In this document: positions 26,525-34,167 of the stretch, piece after piece
Position numbering within the stretch: position 1 is the stretch's first letter
How the letters are laid out: each line of letters starts with the position of its first letter
From: Meridianimarinicoccus marinus
GTDB taxonomy: Bacteria > Pseudomonadota > Alphaproteobacteria > Rhodobacterales > Rhodobacteraceae
Length of the DNA: 64,000 nt
Reading direction: 5' to 3'
Assembly (NCBI RefSeq): GCF_040689105.1
Contig: NZ_JBFBVU010000011.1
Location: forward strand, 1 to 64,000
Translations under genes and position numbers: made by a program
The notes under the pieces: generated by a model
The model's input: the letters and a program-made list of their open reading frames with translations, nothing else
The model's database searches: none
What the model was told of the DNA's origin: nothing

Positions 26525-26612
26525 GGTCGTGCCGAAACGGAATTGTTCTCGGCACGACCCGATCAGCCGTCTCGGGCGGAGATGGAACAGGGCAGGGGCG
26601 TGTGACGCCCCT
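26525..26612 (+). terminator. Two hairpins downstream of putA
   Basis: GGTCGTGCCGA (26525-26535) pairs perfectly with TCGGCACGACC (26549-26559). A second hairpin, AGGGGCGT / ACGCCCCT with a GTG loop at 26594-26612, is followed by TCTTTCGTT. The second is the better candidate for putA termination; neither has a long T-run. Confidence 0.5.
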
Positions 26613-26708
26613 CTTTCGTTGGACGAACCTGGCAGGGTGTCAGCGGCTGTCGGCACCGGTTGACCGGATTGGATGGGGTCGGGTTCGGCGCAGCGGAATA
26701 TCCCGGTC

Positions 26709-27791
26709 TCAGGACACGGTTCCTTGCGGCTCGGGTGCCTCCGCTTTCTCTGCCGCCGTGTCGCTTTCCGGCTCGAACAGGTCCAGCATAACGATCGTGA
26801 TCACCAGAATCGGGATCGCGACGATGCCGCCGATCGGCCCCCAGATCCACAGCCAGACAACAAGCGACACGAAGATCAGCAGCGGGTTGACCGCCATGTG
26901 CCTGCCCAGCAGCGCGGGCGTCACGAACTGCGATTCCAGCAGGTTGAGCAGAAGGTAGGCGGCCATTGGCCCCAGAACCATCACCCCGTTGAAGGCCACG
27001 AGCCCGGCCAGCAGCAACCCGAGGGTCAGCACCATCGGGCCGACGTAGACGACGAAGTTCAGCAAGGCCGCGGCCGCGCCCCAGATGAAGGGGCCGGGCA
27101 CGCCGATCAGCGACAGCACGCTGCCCAGAAACACGCCCAGCCCCACGTTGATGAGCGTAATGGTGAAGAAATACCGCGCGACCAGACGTTCCGCCGCATC
27201 GAAGCGGCGCAGCAGGACAATCGTATCCGCCGAAGTGCCGATCAGCCGGGCCAGACCCCGGTAGATGCTTTTGCGGGTCAGCAGAAAGAAGAACAGCGTG
27301 CCGCAGAAGATCAGCAGTTGCGCCAGTACGAAAGGGGCCAGCAGCAGCGCGTCGGTCACGCCTGGCATCTCGGGCGCGGAGGATTGCTCGGGTGCGCCGG
27401 GCTCGGCGCCAAGGGCGGCCCCGACCTCGCGGTTCACGGCGTCGATCCCCCGGATCAGGTCGCGCATGTCCTGAAGGGTCGTGCGCAGTTCCCATTTGAT
27501 GCGGGGCAGTTCCTCGATCAGACGCCAGACCATCGGCTCCAGCAGAAACGCCAGTGCGAACAGGCCCGAGACACCCAGCAGAAGCACCAGGACGGCGGAC
27601 AGACCCACGGGCAGGCCCACGCGCTCCAGCGCTTGCGTAATGGGGGCCAGGATGACCCCGGCGACCACGCCCATGGCCATTGGGGCAAAGATCTGGGCCC
27701 CCAGTTTCAGGGTGGCGAAAACTAGGATGACCGCAATGGCGATGGTGGCGACCCGCTGCACGGGATCGCGCGTGGAAATGAAGCTTTGCAT
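26709..27791 (-). CDS. AI-2E family transporter (PerM/YdiK/TqsA-like) (360 aa)
   Basis: Polytopic membrane protein of the AI-2E (UPF0118) family. Hydrophobic helices begin at residue 15; the central PGPFIWGAAAALLNFVVYVG and the C-terminal segment VTPALLGRHMAVNPLLIFVSLVVWLWIWG are family hallmarks. The acidic tail (EPESDTAAEKAEAPE) is cytoplasmic. Family roles range from signal export to sodium/proton antiport, so function is open. A perfect EcfG-type promoter ends nine bases before the ATG at 27791, implying a nearly leaderless transcript and general-stress control. Confidence 0.9.
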   Translation of the reverse strand: MQSFISTRDPVQRVATIAIAVILVFATLKLGAQIFAPMAMGVVAGVILAPITQALERVGLPVGLSAVLVLLLGVSGLFALAFLLEPMVWRLIEELPRIKWELRTTLQDMRDLIRGIDAVNREVGAALGAEPGAPEQSSAPEMPGVTDALLLAPFVLAQLLIFCGTLFFFLLTRKSIYRGLARLIGTSADTIVLLRRFDAAERLVARYFFTITLINVGLGVFLGSVLSLIGVPGPFIWGAAAALLNFVVYVGPMVLTLGLLLAGLVAFNGVMVLGPMAAYLLLNLLESQFVTPALLGRHMAVNPLLIFVSLVVWLWIWGPIGGIVAIPILVITIVMLDLFEPESDTAAEKAEAPEPQGTVS

Positions 27792-27799
27792 CTGCCCTC

Positions 27800-27824
27800 A
27801 ACGCGGTGGCGACGGGAAAGTTCC
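27800..27824 (-). promoter_or_regulatory. EcfG-type promoter for the AI-2E family gene
   Basis: On the minus strand: GGAAC at 27824-27820, 16 bases, CGTT at 27803-27800. This is an exact match to the alphaproteobacterial general-stress consensus. The -10 lies only nine bases from the start codon, so translation would begin at or near the transcript's 5' end. Confidence 0.7.
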
Positions 27825-27837
27825 ACAGGTTTTTCGC

Positions 27838-27862
27838 GGAACAATGGGCGACGTAGGGCGTT
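27838..27862 (+). promoter_or_regulatory. EcfG-type promoter for csbD
   Basis: GGAAC at 27838-27842, 16 bases, CGTT at 27859-27862, an exact consensus match, 34 bp before the csbD start codon. It stands back to back with the promoter of the AI-2E family gene. Confidence 0.82.
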
Positions 27863-27896
27863 CTCTCCCGGTAACCAAACGGAAAAGGAGACCGCC

Positions 27897-28094
27897 ATGA
27901 ACTGGGACGAAATCGAAGGCAAATGGATGCAGTTCAAGGGCAGCGCCCGCGAGAAATGGGGCAAGCTGAGCGACCAGGAGCTTGAGGAGGCCAAGGGCAA
28001 CCGCGAAAAGTTGCTGGGGCTGATTCAGGAGAATTACGGCCATACGCGCGAAGAGGCCGAGAAGGCCATCGACGGTTGGCTGAAGTCGATCTGA
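27897..28094 (+). CDS. CsbD family stress protein (65 aa)
   Basis: Small hydrophilic CsbD-like protein: MNWDEIEGKWMQFKGSAREK, LSDQELEEAKGNREKL and GYTREEAEKAI-like GHTREEAEKAIDGWL. Members are highly induced by general stress in many bacteria, but their biochemical role is unknown. AAGGAGA precedes the ATG. The EcfG promoter upstream and the hairpin terminator downstream make it a single-gene stress unit. Confidence 0.92.
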   Translation: MNWDEIEGKWMQFKGSAREKWGKLSDQELEEAKGNREKLLGLIQENYGHTREEAEKAIDGWLKSI

Positions 28095-28141
28095 TTTCCG
28101 ACCCGGCGGCCGCTCTCCGGGACCAGCCCACCCCAAGATCA

Positions 28142-28170
28142 GGCCGGCATCCGACGGGATGCCGGCCGTT
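28142..28170 (+). terminator. Intrinsic terminator after csbD
   Basis: GGCCGGCATCC pairs perfectly with GGATGCCGGCC (11 bp) over a GACG loop and is followed by GTTTC. Lies 47 bp past the csbD stop. Confidence 0.75.
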
Positions 28171-28422
28171 TCATGTGCAATCCATGGCGCGCGATCCTCT
28201 TCGGCGCCGCGTTGTCGGATTAGCCGACTGCTGCATCTCTTCCGAGACTCGGGTCTGCCGGCTGATGAAATCACCCGAAAAGCGCTGATGCCCTGGTGCG
28301 CGCCGCTGTCGAGCGCCTTGTCGCGCAGTCCTATGCGCTTTTCCTTCCCGGCCATGTCGTAATTTGATGCGCGGCTTCGAATATTGGGCCACCAAGGGAC
28401 ACCACACGATGGGAGACCCGAG

Positions 28423-28821
28423 ATGGACAATACCCTGAGGCCGGCAAGAAACGGGGATCCGGCGACGGGTCCGGTCTTTCTGGTGCTGGAGCGTGATCTG
28501 CTGGTTGCCGAGGATATGCTTGGCACGCTGCGTCAACTCGGACCCTGCCGCGCCATCCATCTGGCCAATCCCCAAGCGTTGCTTGCGTATCTTCAGGACG
28601 GCGCTCACATCTCGGCGGCCTTTCTGGAAATGCGTCTGTGCGACCTGATGGACAGCCCGGTTCTGCAGCCGCTGCGCGACCGGGGGGCTCGCATCGTCCT
28701 GACCGTTGGGGAAGACGATGCGGCTCTTGCCGAGGCACAGGGATGGCGCATGTTGGCCCGTCCGTTCACCGATTGGATGATCCGCGATATCCTGGCAGAG
28801 CCGCCCAAGGCGACAGCCTAG
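28423..28821 (+). CDS. Receiver-like domain protein lacking the phosphoacceptor (132 aa)
   Basis: The fold pattern is that of a CheY-like receiver: VFLVLERDLLVAEDMLGTL at the start, AAFLEMRLCD where the phosphorylated Asp should be, and WRMLARPFTDW in place of the conserved Lys-Pro-Phe. The acidic pocket is reduced (LERD), the acceptor position reads Leu-Glu and the Lys is Arg, so it is unlikely to be phosphorylated. GGGAG precedes the ATG at 28423. Its stop overlaps that of the convergent holin-like gene. A pseudo-receiver acting by protein contact in the stress response is a reasonable idea; no EcfG promoter is seen just upstream. Confidence 0.65.
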   Translation: MDNTLRPARNGDPATGPVFLVLERDLLVAEDMLGTLRQLGPCRAIHLANPQALLAYLQDGAHISAAFLEMRLCDLMDSPVLQPLRDRGARIVLTVGEDDAALAEAQGWRMLARPFTDWMIRDILAEPPKATA

Positions 28822-29171
28822 CGGCGTCCCTTTCGGGCGGCGCGTCCGGCTTGCATGCCGGTTGCGAAACCTTCCGCGATACGAATGAAGGGATCGCCCG
28901 GCGCGGCAGGCGGGGGAGGCGGTGTCTTGTGAGACGGCGCGGGGGGCGACCACGCACCAGCGGCCAGGAACCCGGCCCCGAGGGCCAGGAACAACAGTCC
29001 CAGAACCACGCAGGCCACAAGCGCGCCGTGATGCGATGCGATCAGGATCCAGACCGCCGCGCTCAGCAGGCCAAGTCCGACCGCGCCGAACACGACCCCG
29101 GCCACCCCGAAGGCCGCACTGCGCACGGTCCGGCGCAGGCGGGCTTCAAGGCCTGAAACCACTCCGGCCAT
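28818..29171 (-). CDS. Holin-X-like / phage-holin-family small membrane protein (117 aa)
   Basis: Two adjacent hydrophobic helices at about residues 18-46 and 49-72 (AGVVFGAVGLGLLSAAVWIL, ALVACVVLGLLFLALGAGFL), followed by a Pro-rich cytoplasmic tail and a basic C-terminus (GRAARKGRR). The two-helix layout resembles the Actinobacterial holin-X superfamily, which is common beside DUF883/YqjD genes and has no shown lytic role. It starts three bases after the DUF883 gene, so they form one unit. Function unknown. Confidence 0.7.
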   Translation of the reverse strand: MAGVVSGLEARLRRTVRSAAFGVAGVVFGAVGLGLLSAAVWILIASHHGALVACVVLGLLFLALGAGFLAAGAWSPPAPSHKTPPPPPAAPGDPFIRIAEGFATGMQAGRAARKGRR

Positions 29172-29174
29172 CGA

Positions 29175-29501
29175 TCACCTCCGCCCGAGCAGCAGACCCA
29201 GAAGGAAGCCTGCGCCCACGGCCAGACCGACCGCCATGGCTGGCTGTTCGCGGATCGCCGTGCTGGTCCGCTGCCCCAGTTCCTCGGCATTGCGCAGCAT
29301 TGCATCCACCTGATCCTCGCCCGCAGCACGGGCCTGGGCGGCCTTCTCGCGGGCGCCCGTGATGGCCGCGTCGCGCGACGAACTGGCCAGCGAGGCAAAG
29401 GCGCTCGACAGGCCGGAGATATCCTCTTTCAGCGCGTCGATCTGTTTTGACAGTTCGGCAATGTCCTGACTGGGCGTGGTGGTGGGTTTCGTCTGTGCCA
29501 T
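29175..29501 (-). CDS. DUF883/ElaB/YqjD-like membrane-anchored protein (108 aa)
   Basis: Amphipathic helical protein: residues 15-80 are charged with Ala-rich helices (KQIDALKEDISGL, AREKAAQARAAGEDQVDAML), then TAIREQPAMAVGLAVGAGFL and LLGLLLGRR at the C-terminus, a membrane anchor with a terminal Arg pair. This is the layout of ElaB/YqjD-type proteins, which tether to the inner membrane and bind ribosomes in stationary phase in enterobacteria. ATG at 29501 has AGGAGA seven bases upstream. A perfect EcfG-type promoter lies about 40 bp upstream. Confidence 0.82.
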   Translation of the reverse strand: MAQTKPTTTPSQDIAELSKQIDALKEDISGLSSAFASLASSSRDAAITGAREKAAQARAAGEDQVDAMLRNAEELGQRTSTAIREQPAMAVGLAVGAGFLLGLLLGRR

Positions 29502-29541
29502 GGGAAAGTCTCCTTCTGGAAAGATGTCTGTTCCAATTATC

Positions 29542-29566
29542 AACGGCTTCGCAGCCTGCAGGTTCC
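29542..29566 (-). promoter_or_regulatory. EcfG-type promoter for the DUF883 / holin-like operon
   Basis: Minus strand GGAAC at 29566-29562, 16 bases, CGTT at 29545-29542; exact consensus. Predicted leader before the 29501 start codon is about 33 bases. Confidence 0.8.
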
Positions 29567-29629
29567 CGATTTTCTTCTGCCCTGTCCATGTGATTCCGGG
29601 CAGCGTATCGCCGCCCGCGAAAAAACTTT

Positions 29630-29655
29630 GGAACAATCCGGGCCGCTTGCGGGTT
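29630..29655 (+). promoter_or_regulatory. EcfG-type promoter for the DUF1328 gene
   Basis: GGAAC at 29630-29634, 17 bases, GGTT at 29652-29655. One mismatch from nGTT consensus C and a 17-base spacer, both allowed in the known consensus. It is 41 bp ahead of the DUF1328 start codon. Confidence 0.6.
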
Positions 29656-29696
29656 TCTTCCCCAGTCGCAACCGACAAACCATGATGGAGGTAGTT

Positions 29697-29867
29697 ATGC
29701 TTTACTGGGCTCTTGTTTTTCTTGTTGTCGCCCTGATTGCCGGTGTTTTCGGCTTCGGCGGGATCGCCTCGGCTTCTGCCGGGATCGCGCAGATCCTGTT
29801 CGTGATCTTCCTGGTGCTGTTCGTGGTCGCCATGGTGGCCCGCGCCGTGCGCGGCCGCGCACCCTGA
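29697..29867 (+). CDS. DUF1328 (YtjA-like) small membrane protein (56 aa)
   Basis: Two-helix membrane peptide: MLYWALVFLVVALIAGVFGF, GGIASASAGIAQILFVIFLV, then a basic AVRGRAP tail. This is a complete DUF1328 protein, a family widespread in Proteobacteria and often stress-induced; role unknown. TGGAGG lies before the ATG at 29697. Expression probably depends on the EcfG-like promoter upstream. Confidence 0.9.
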   Translation: MLYWALVFLVVALIAGVFGFGGIASASAGIAQILFVIFLVLFVVAMVARAVRGRAP

Positions 29868-29920
29868 TCGCCGGGGCGGCATGAATTTCGTATCGTAACG
29901 CGTTGATCCGGGTAAGTGAC

Positions 29921-29950
29921 AAGCCCCCGCACCGAAAGGGCGGGGGCTTT
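29921..29950. terminator. Bidirectional hairpin between DUF1328 gene and phyR
   Basis: AAGCCCCCGC pairs with GCGGGGGCTT (10 bp) over a short loop and is flanked by TTT on the plus side. It lies between two convergent genes and can serve both. Confidence 0.7.
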
Positions 29951-29956
29951 CGCGTG

Positions 29957-30775
29957 TCAGGCCTTCAGCGTGTCGGTGCTGGCAAAGAACATGGCCTGGC
30001 TGACCGCCGATTGCACCTGTTCCTCGGAAAAGGGTTTGGTGATCAGGAAGGCGGGCTCGGGGCGGTCGCCGGTCAGCAGCCGTTCGGGGAAGGCTGTGAT
30101 GAAGACCACCGGCACCTCGCCCAGTTCCTTCAGGATATGATTGACCGCATCAATGCCCGAGGATTTGTCGGCCAGTTGAATGTCGGCAAGGATCAGATCG
30201 GGCGGATCGCGGCGCGCCAGTTCGACGGCCTCGTCACGGGTGCGGGCATTGCCGGTCACGCCGTGGCCTGCGCCTTCGACGATGGCCATGATGTCCATGG
30301 CGATGATCGCCTCATCCTCGATGACCAGAATCCGGCCCTGGATGGCGTCCGACATTTCCCGGCGGGCAATGGCCAGAAGCTGGCCGGCCTCTTCCTCGGT
30401 CGCGCCGATGATGCTGGCAATGTCGCGGACCCCGAAGCCTTCGATGCTGTGCAGCAGAAGTGTCTCGCGGGTGTTCGGCGTCAGCGCGGCCAGTCGTTTC
30501 TGGGCCTGCACCTCGGGGGCGGACATGTCGCCGGTTTCCGCGATCGGCGACCCCGACGATATCCAGATCTGGTGAAACGCCCGGAACAGCGCCACCTTCG
30601 GAGGCAATTGCCGATTGAAGACCGCGTCATCGCTGAGCATGGTCTCAAGCGTGGCGGCGGCATACTGATCGCCCGACTGCTGGGTACCGGTCAGCGCACG
30701 CGCATAGCGGCGAAGGAAGGGCAATGCCGCGGCAACCTGTTGCGCAATGTCGGGCTGGCTTTTGGTTTCGGTCAT
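29957..30775 (-). CDS. phyR: General stress response regulator PhyR (272 aa)
   Basis: Anti-anti-sigma response regulator. Residues 1-140 form an ECF sigma-like domain (FLRRYARALTG..., NTRETLLLHSIEGFGVRDIA), which mimics EcfG; residues 148-265 form a receiver domain with acidic pocket Glu153/Asp154, phosphoacceptor Asp198 (LILADIQL) and Lys247 (ITKPFS). When phosphorylated, PhyR binds NepR and frees EcfG. The start at 30775 fits the family; a far longer open frame to 31264 overlaps nepR and is ignored. Divergent from nepR-ecfG across a shared promoter. Confidence 0.97.
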   Translation of the reverse strand: MTETKSQPDIAQQVAAALPFLRRYARALTGTQQSGDQYAAATLETMLSDDAVFNRQLPPKVALFRAFHQIWISSGSPIAETGDMSAPEVQAQKRLAALTPNTRETLLLHSIEGFGVRDIASIIGATEEEAGQLLAIARREMSDAIQGRILVIEDEAIIAMDIMAIVEGAGHGVTGNARTRDEAVELARRDPPDLILADIQLADKSSGIDAVNHILKELGEVPVVFITAFPERLLTGDRPEPAFLITKPFSEEQVQSAVSQAMFFASTDTLKA

Positions 30776-30805
30776 GAGTGTCCTCGAAAAAATTTCCGGT
30801 CTGCG

Positions 30806-30837
30806 GGAACCAAACTCCTGTGCGCGTGTTACGTTCC
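30806..30837. promoter_or_regulatory. Face-to-face EcfG-type promoters between phyR and nepR
   Basis: Plus strand: GGAAC at 30806-30810, 16 bases, TGTT at 30827-30830. Minus strand: GGAAC at 30837-30833, 16 bases, AGTT at 30816-30813. The two overlap, so GGGAAC and GTTCCC bound the element as an inverted repeat. Both -10 elements keep GTT but vary the first base. Start codons are 38 bp (phyR) and 58 bp (nepR) away. Confidence 0.7.
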
Positions 30838-30888
30838 CATCGGGATGCAAAAAAGCGCTCGAAAGATCATGGCAGAAAATTTGGTGTA

Positions 30889-31068
30889 ATGGCAAAAATC
30901 CGCAGAACCGACAGACTGGACAAGCAGATCGACGACAACCTTCGCCGGGTCTATTCGGACGCGGTGAACGAGCCCTTGCCGGATCGGTTTGCCCAGCTGT
31001 TGCAGCAGCTGCGCGAGGCGGAAGCCGGGCGCGACACCGCCGAACAATCCGGCGAGGACGCCAAGTGA
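30889..31068 (+). CDS. nepR: Anti-sigma factor NepR (59 aa)
   Basis: Small helical protein that binds and blocks EcfG until captured by PhyR. The two family helices are visible: LDKQIDDNLRRVYSDAVNEP and LPDRFAQLLQQLREAE. A short basic N-terminus (MAKIRRTDR) and acidic tail flank them. ATG at 30889 gives the standard NepR length. Its stop overlaps the GTG start of ecfG by three bases, keeping sigma and anti-sigma synthesis coupled. Confidence 0.95.
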   Translation: MAKIRRTDRLDKQIDDNLRRVYSDAVNEPLPDRFAQLLQQLREAEAGRDTAEQSGEDAK

Positions 31069-31619
31069 CAAACATCGTGGATCCCAAGGACGAGCTGGTC
31101 GAACACCTACCCGCGATGCGGGCGTTTGCCCGAAGCCTGACCCGCAATTCCGCCGCCGCCGACGATCTGGTGCAGGATGCGGTGGTCAAGGCCTGGGGCA
31201 ACATTGACAAGTTCCAGGTGGGCACCAACATGCGCGCCTGGCTGTTCACAATCCTGCGCAACACCTTCTATTCCCAGTACCGCAAACGCCGCCGCGAGAT
31301 CGAGGATCCTGATGGCGCGCTGGCCGGACAACTGTCGGAAAAGCCCGCCCATGATGGCCGTCTGGTGATGGCGGATTTCAAGACCGCCTTCGATCAGCTC
31401 AATGACGAGCAGCGCGAGGTCCTGATCCTGGTCGGGGCCGAGGGCTTTTCCTATGAGGATGCCGCCGAGATGTGCGGCTGTGCCGTGGGCACCATCAAGA
31501 GCCGCACCAACCGGGCCCGCAAGCGGCTGGCCGAACTGATGCATCTGGACGCGGATGACGCGCTTGAAATGACGGATGCGGCAACACTGGCGGTCGTGAA
31601 AGGCTCGACCGCTGCATGA
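31065..31619 (+). CDS. ecfG: General stress ECF sigma factor EcfG (184 aa)
   Basis: ECF15-type sigma factor. Region 2: DDLVQDAVVKAWGNIDKFQ, MRAWLFTILRNTFYSQYRKR. Region 4: LNDEQREVLILVGAEGFSYE, DAAEMCGCAVGTIKSRTNRA, RKRLAEL. The start is GTG at 31065 inside the nepR stop region, with GAGGA upstream. It should drive the GGAAC-N16/17-nGTT promoters found around it, including its own operon. The stop overlaps the histidine kinase ATG. Confidence 0.96.
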   Translation: MTNIVDPKDELVEHLPAMRAFARSLTRNSAAADDLVQDAVVKAWGNIDKFQVGTNMRAWLFTILRNTFYSQYRKRRREIEDPDGALAGQLSEKPAHDGRLVMADFKTAFDQLNDEQREVLILVGAEGFSYEDAAEMCGCAVGTIKSRTNRARKRLAELMHLDADDALEMTDAATLAVVKGSTAA

Positions 31620-33367
31620 GCGGCCGTGAACCGGCGCGACGACGGAGCCTGCAACCCCGGCTGGCGGTGCAACTGGCCCTGGTGCTGAGCATCGCGATCC
31701 TGCCGCTGGGCCTGATCTCGGTCTACCAGACCTACACGGTGCTGAAGGAACGCCAGTCGCTGTCCACCGCCGCCCTGCTGGAAGAAACCCAGCGCGCCGT
31801 GTCCGACAGCCGCGAGGTGATCCGCACTGCTGTTGGCGCGGCCGAAACACTGGCCATTCTAGTGTCAGCCTCGGAATTCACCGATGATGCCTGTACCGCC
31901 GCGATGGACCAGATCGCCGAGCAATCTCGCTGGATCCTTTTTGCCGGTTATCGTGACAGGGCGCGGGGTCTTGTGTGCAGTTCGAAAGACCTGAACGGTG
32001 ACGAGGATCCTCTGACGGCGCTGCCGGCGGCGAAATCGGCCGTCGAGGACATAGAGATGAAACCGCTGGCCCTTCTAAGCGGGGTGGCCACGGTCAACAT
32101 CACCGTGCCTGTTCTGCGCAACGGCAATTTCCTAGGCACCGTGTGGGTCGCCGTGCCCGCCGAAGCCCTGAACGACGCCCTTGCCCGCGCGGCACCGGAG
32201 GTCGATCTGGTGTTGTTCCAGTCCGAGGGAGAGATTATCGCCACCGAGGAATACGCCGATGACCGACGCTCGGTGCTGCCGCAGGGGCGCACCCTGGAAG
32301 ATCTCGCCCGCGAAGGCCGCCAGACCTTTCGCGACAAGAACCGCCAGGGGCTGACCCGCGACTTTGCCATTGCACCCATTGTCGAGGGCCGCGTGATTGC
32401 GCTTGGAAGCTGGGAGCCGCGTGAATTCGGCCTGACGCTGGCCTCCTACAAGCGGCTGATGGCGCTGTATTTCCCCATCGTGATGTGGGTGGTGGCGATC
32501 ACCGTGGCCTATGTCGGCGTGCAGCGGCTGGTGATCCGCCATGTGCGGCGGCTGCAGTCGTGGATGCGGCTCTATTCCAGCGGGCAGGCAGGGCTGGACA
32601 ATGCGCGGCTCGACAATGCCCCCGAGGAACTGGAAGTCGTCGCCGAGGCCTTCCGCGCCATGACCCGACGCCTGTCCGAGCAGGAACGTCTGCTGGAAGC
32701 GGACCTCGAGGAAAAGACCCTGCTTCTGCGCGAGGTGCACCACCGGGTAAAGAACAACCTGCAACTGATTTCGAGCATGTTGAACATGCAGATCAGGGCG
32801 ACGGACAGCCCCGAGGCCAAGCGTCTGTTACGGCGGGTGCAGGACCGGGTGATGGCGCTGTCGGCCATTCACCGTTACCTCTACCTCGCCCGAAAGCTGT
32901 CGTCGCTGCGGGCCGACGAGCTGCTGGAAGAGATCATCCAGCAACTGGTTGTCGTGGGCACGCTCGAGGACTCGGGGCACCAGATCAGGGTCTCGACCGC
33001 GCTTGATCCGGTCGAGATCAGCCCCGACCAATCGGTGCCCTTGTCGCTTTTGGCGACCGAGGCGGCGATAAATGCGGTGAAATACTGCGGGGCCACCGGC
33101 GACGCGCCAGCCTGGATCGACATCGCGCTGCGCAGGCTGGACGGCGACCGCGTCAGCCTGAGCGTGGTCAATTCCCGCGCGCCGGACACAGGTAATACGC
33201 CGGCGGACATGCCCAGGGGCTCGGGGCTGGGCGCGCGGCTGATCCAGTCGTTCGTGGCGCAGTTGAACGGGACGCGCGAGGTTGTCGAACATCCCGATCG
33301 TTATGAAATGCACGTGGTCTTTCCGCTGTCCTGGGCACAAGACGACGAGGACGCCCCGCTGGCCTGA
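31616..33367 (+). CDS. HisKA_2-family sensor histidine kinase of the general stress pathway (583 aa)
   Basis: Membrane kinase. Transmembrane helix at about 18-36, a periplasmic sensor domain to about 280, second helix at 283-303, HAMP-like linker to 355, then HisKA_2 with EVHHRVKNNLQLISS (phospho-His376) and a HATPase domain (TEAAINAVKYC N-box, GSGLGARLIQSF G-box). This family typically phosphorylates PhyR. ATGA overlap with ecfG makes nepR-ecfG-kinase one coupled operon. The signal sensed cannot be deduced; the periplasmic part looks like a double Cache-type sensor (inference). Confidence 0.92.
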   Translation: MSGREPARRRSLQPRLAVQLALVLSIAILPLGLISVYQTYTVLKERQSLSTAALLEETQRAVSDSREVIRTAVGAAETLAILVSASEFTDDACTAAMDQIAEQSRWILFAGYRDRARGLVCSSKDLNGDEDPLTALPAAKSAVEDIEMKPLALLSGVATVNITVPVLRNGNFLGTVWVAVPAEALNDALARAAPEVDLVLFQSEGEIIATEEYADDRRSVLPQGRTLEDLAREGRQTFRDKNRQGLTRDFAIAPIVEGRVIALGSWEPREFGLTLASYKRLMALYFPIVMWVVAITVAYVGVQRLVIRHVRRLQSWMRLYSSGQAGLDNARLDNAPEELEVVAEAFRAMTRRLSEQERLLEADLEEKTLLLREVHHRVKNNLQLISSMLNMQIRATDSPEAKRLLRRVQDRVMALSAIHRYLYLARKLSSLRADELLEEIIQQLVVVGTLEDSGHQIRVSTALDPVEISPDQSVPLSLLATEAAINAVKYCGATGDAPAWIDIALRRLDGDRVSLSVVNSRAPDTGNTPADMPRGSGLGARLIQSFVAQLNGTREVVEHPDRYEMHVVFPLSWAQDDEDAPLA

Positions 33368-33480
33368 CCTCGCCCAGCACCCGCCAATCCTTCGGTGCCC
33401 TTGGCCGATAATGCCAATCGGTTGGCGCATTCTGTCAATGATTTCGCACGTTCCATGAACCATGTTGGTGTCAGAGACGC

Positions 33481-34140
33481 GACGACCTTGCCGCGACGGA
33501 CACGCCGCTGATCTCGGAATGCGGCGGCAACACCCCCTGCATCGTGGTGCCCGGCGACCGTCCGTGGACGCAGAAGGAACTGGATCATCAGGCGGTGCAG
33601 ATTGCCACCATGTCGAAGCTGAACGGCGGCGCCGTCTGCGGGCGCGTACAGACCATCGTGACCAGCAAGCACTGGCCACCGCGACCGCCTTCCTGCCCGC
33701 CGCGGTCGAGGTCTGCAACACGCAGATCATCGGCACACTGGGCTGCGCCATCCTGATCGACGAGGACACGAAGAAAGCACACAAGGCATTGCTGGATCAG
33801 GCGGTGACCGACATGAACTATGGCGGCATTGCCATCAACACCATGCCGCCGTTCATCTTCCTGTCCCCCCTATCTGACCTGGGGCGGCAACGAAGAGGGG
33901 TGCGATTTCGTCTCGGGCCAGGGCGATTTCGGCAACCTTCTGTGCTTTGAAAACGTCCAGAAATCGATCGTCGAGGCCGGCTTCATGTCGCCGGGCCACA
34001 TGTTGAACACCAACAAGACCGCCTTCGACAACATGGCCGAAAACATGTCGCGCTATTCCGTGGAGCCAAGCTGGACCAACCTGACCTGCCTGATGGGCGA
34101 GGCCATCCGCGACAGTTTCCGCAAGAAGGGTTTTTATGGC
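33481..34140 (+). pseudogene. Aldehyde dehydrogenase-like gene remnant with frameshifts
   Basis: Reading from 33481: LISECGGNTPCIVVPGDRPW, LDHQAVQIATMSKLNGGAVC, then a frame change near 33672 to FLPAAVEVCNTQIIGTLGCA and KALLDQAVTDMNYGGIAINT, and another near 33868 to YLTWGGNEEGCDFVSGQGDF and NVQKSIVEAGFMSPGH. These match the C-terminal half of an aldehyde dehydrogenase subgroup (ELGNV.P.IV.PG.W, Cys loop, GTL.C.V.I). The N-terminal half is missing and two frame breaks are present. The remaining reading runs on in frame into the SDR and AraC pieces. Confidence 0.75.
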
Positions 34141-34167
34141 CGGCCGGCCCTGACAGGAGACACGACC

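Noticed and set aside
28818..28821. Convergent overlap of the receiver-like and holin-like genes at a shared CTAG
   Set aside because: Stop codons overlapping on CTAG is a common chance outcome of compact convergent genes; no sign of regulation.
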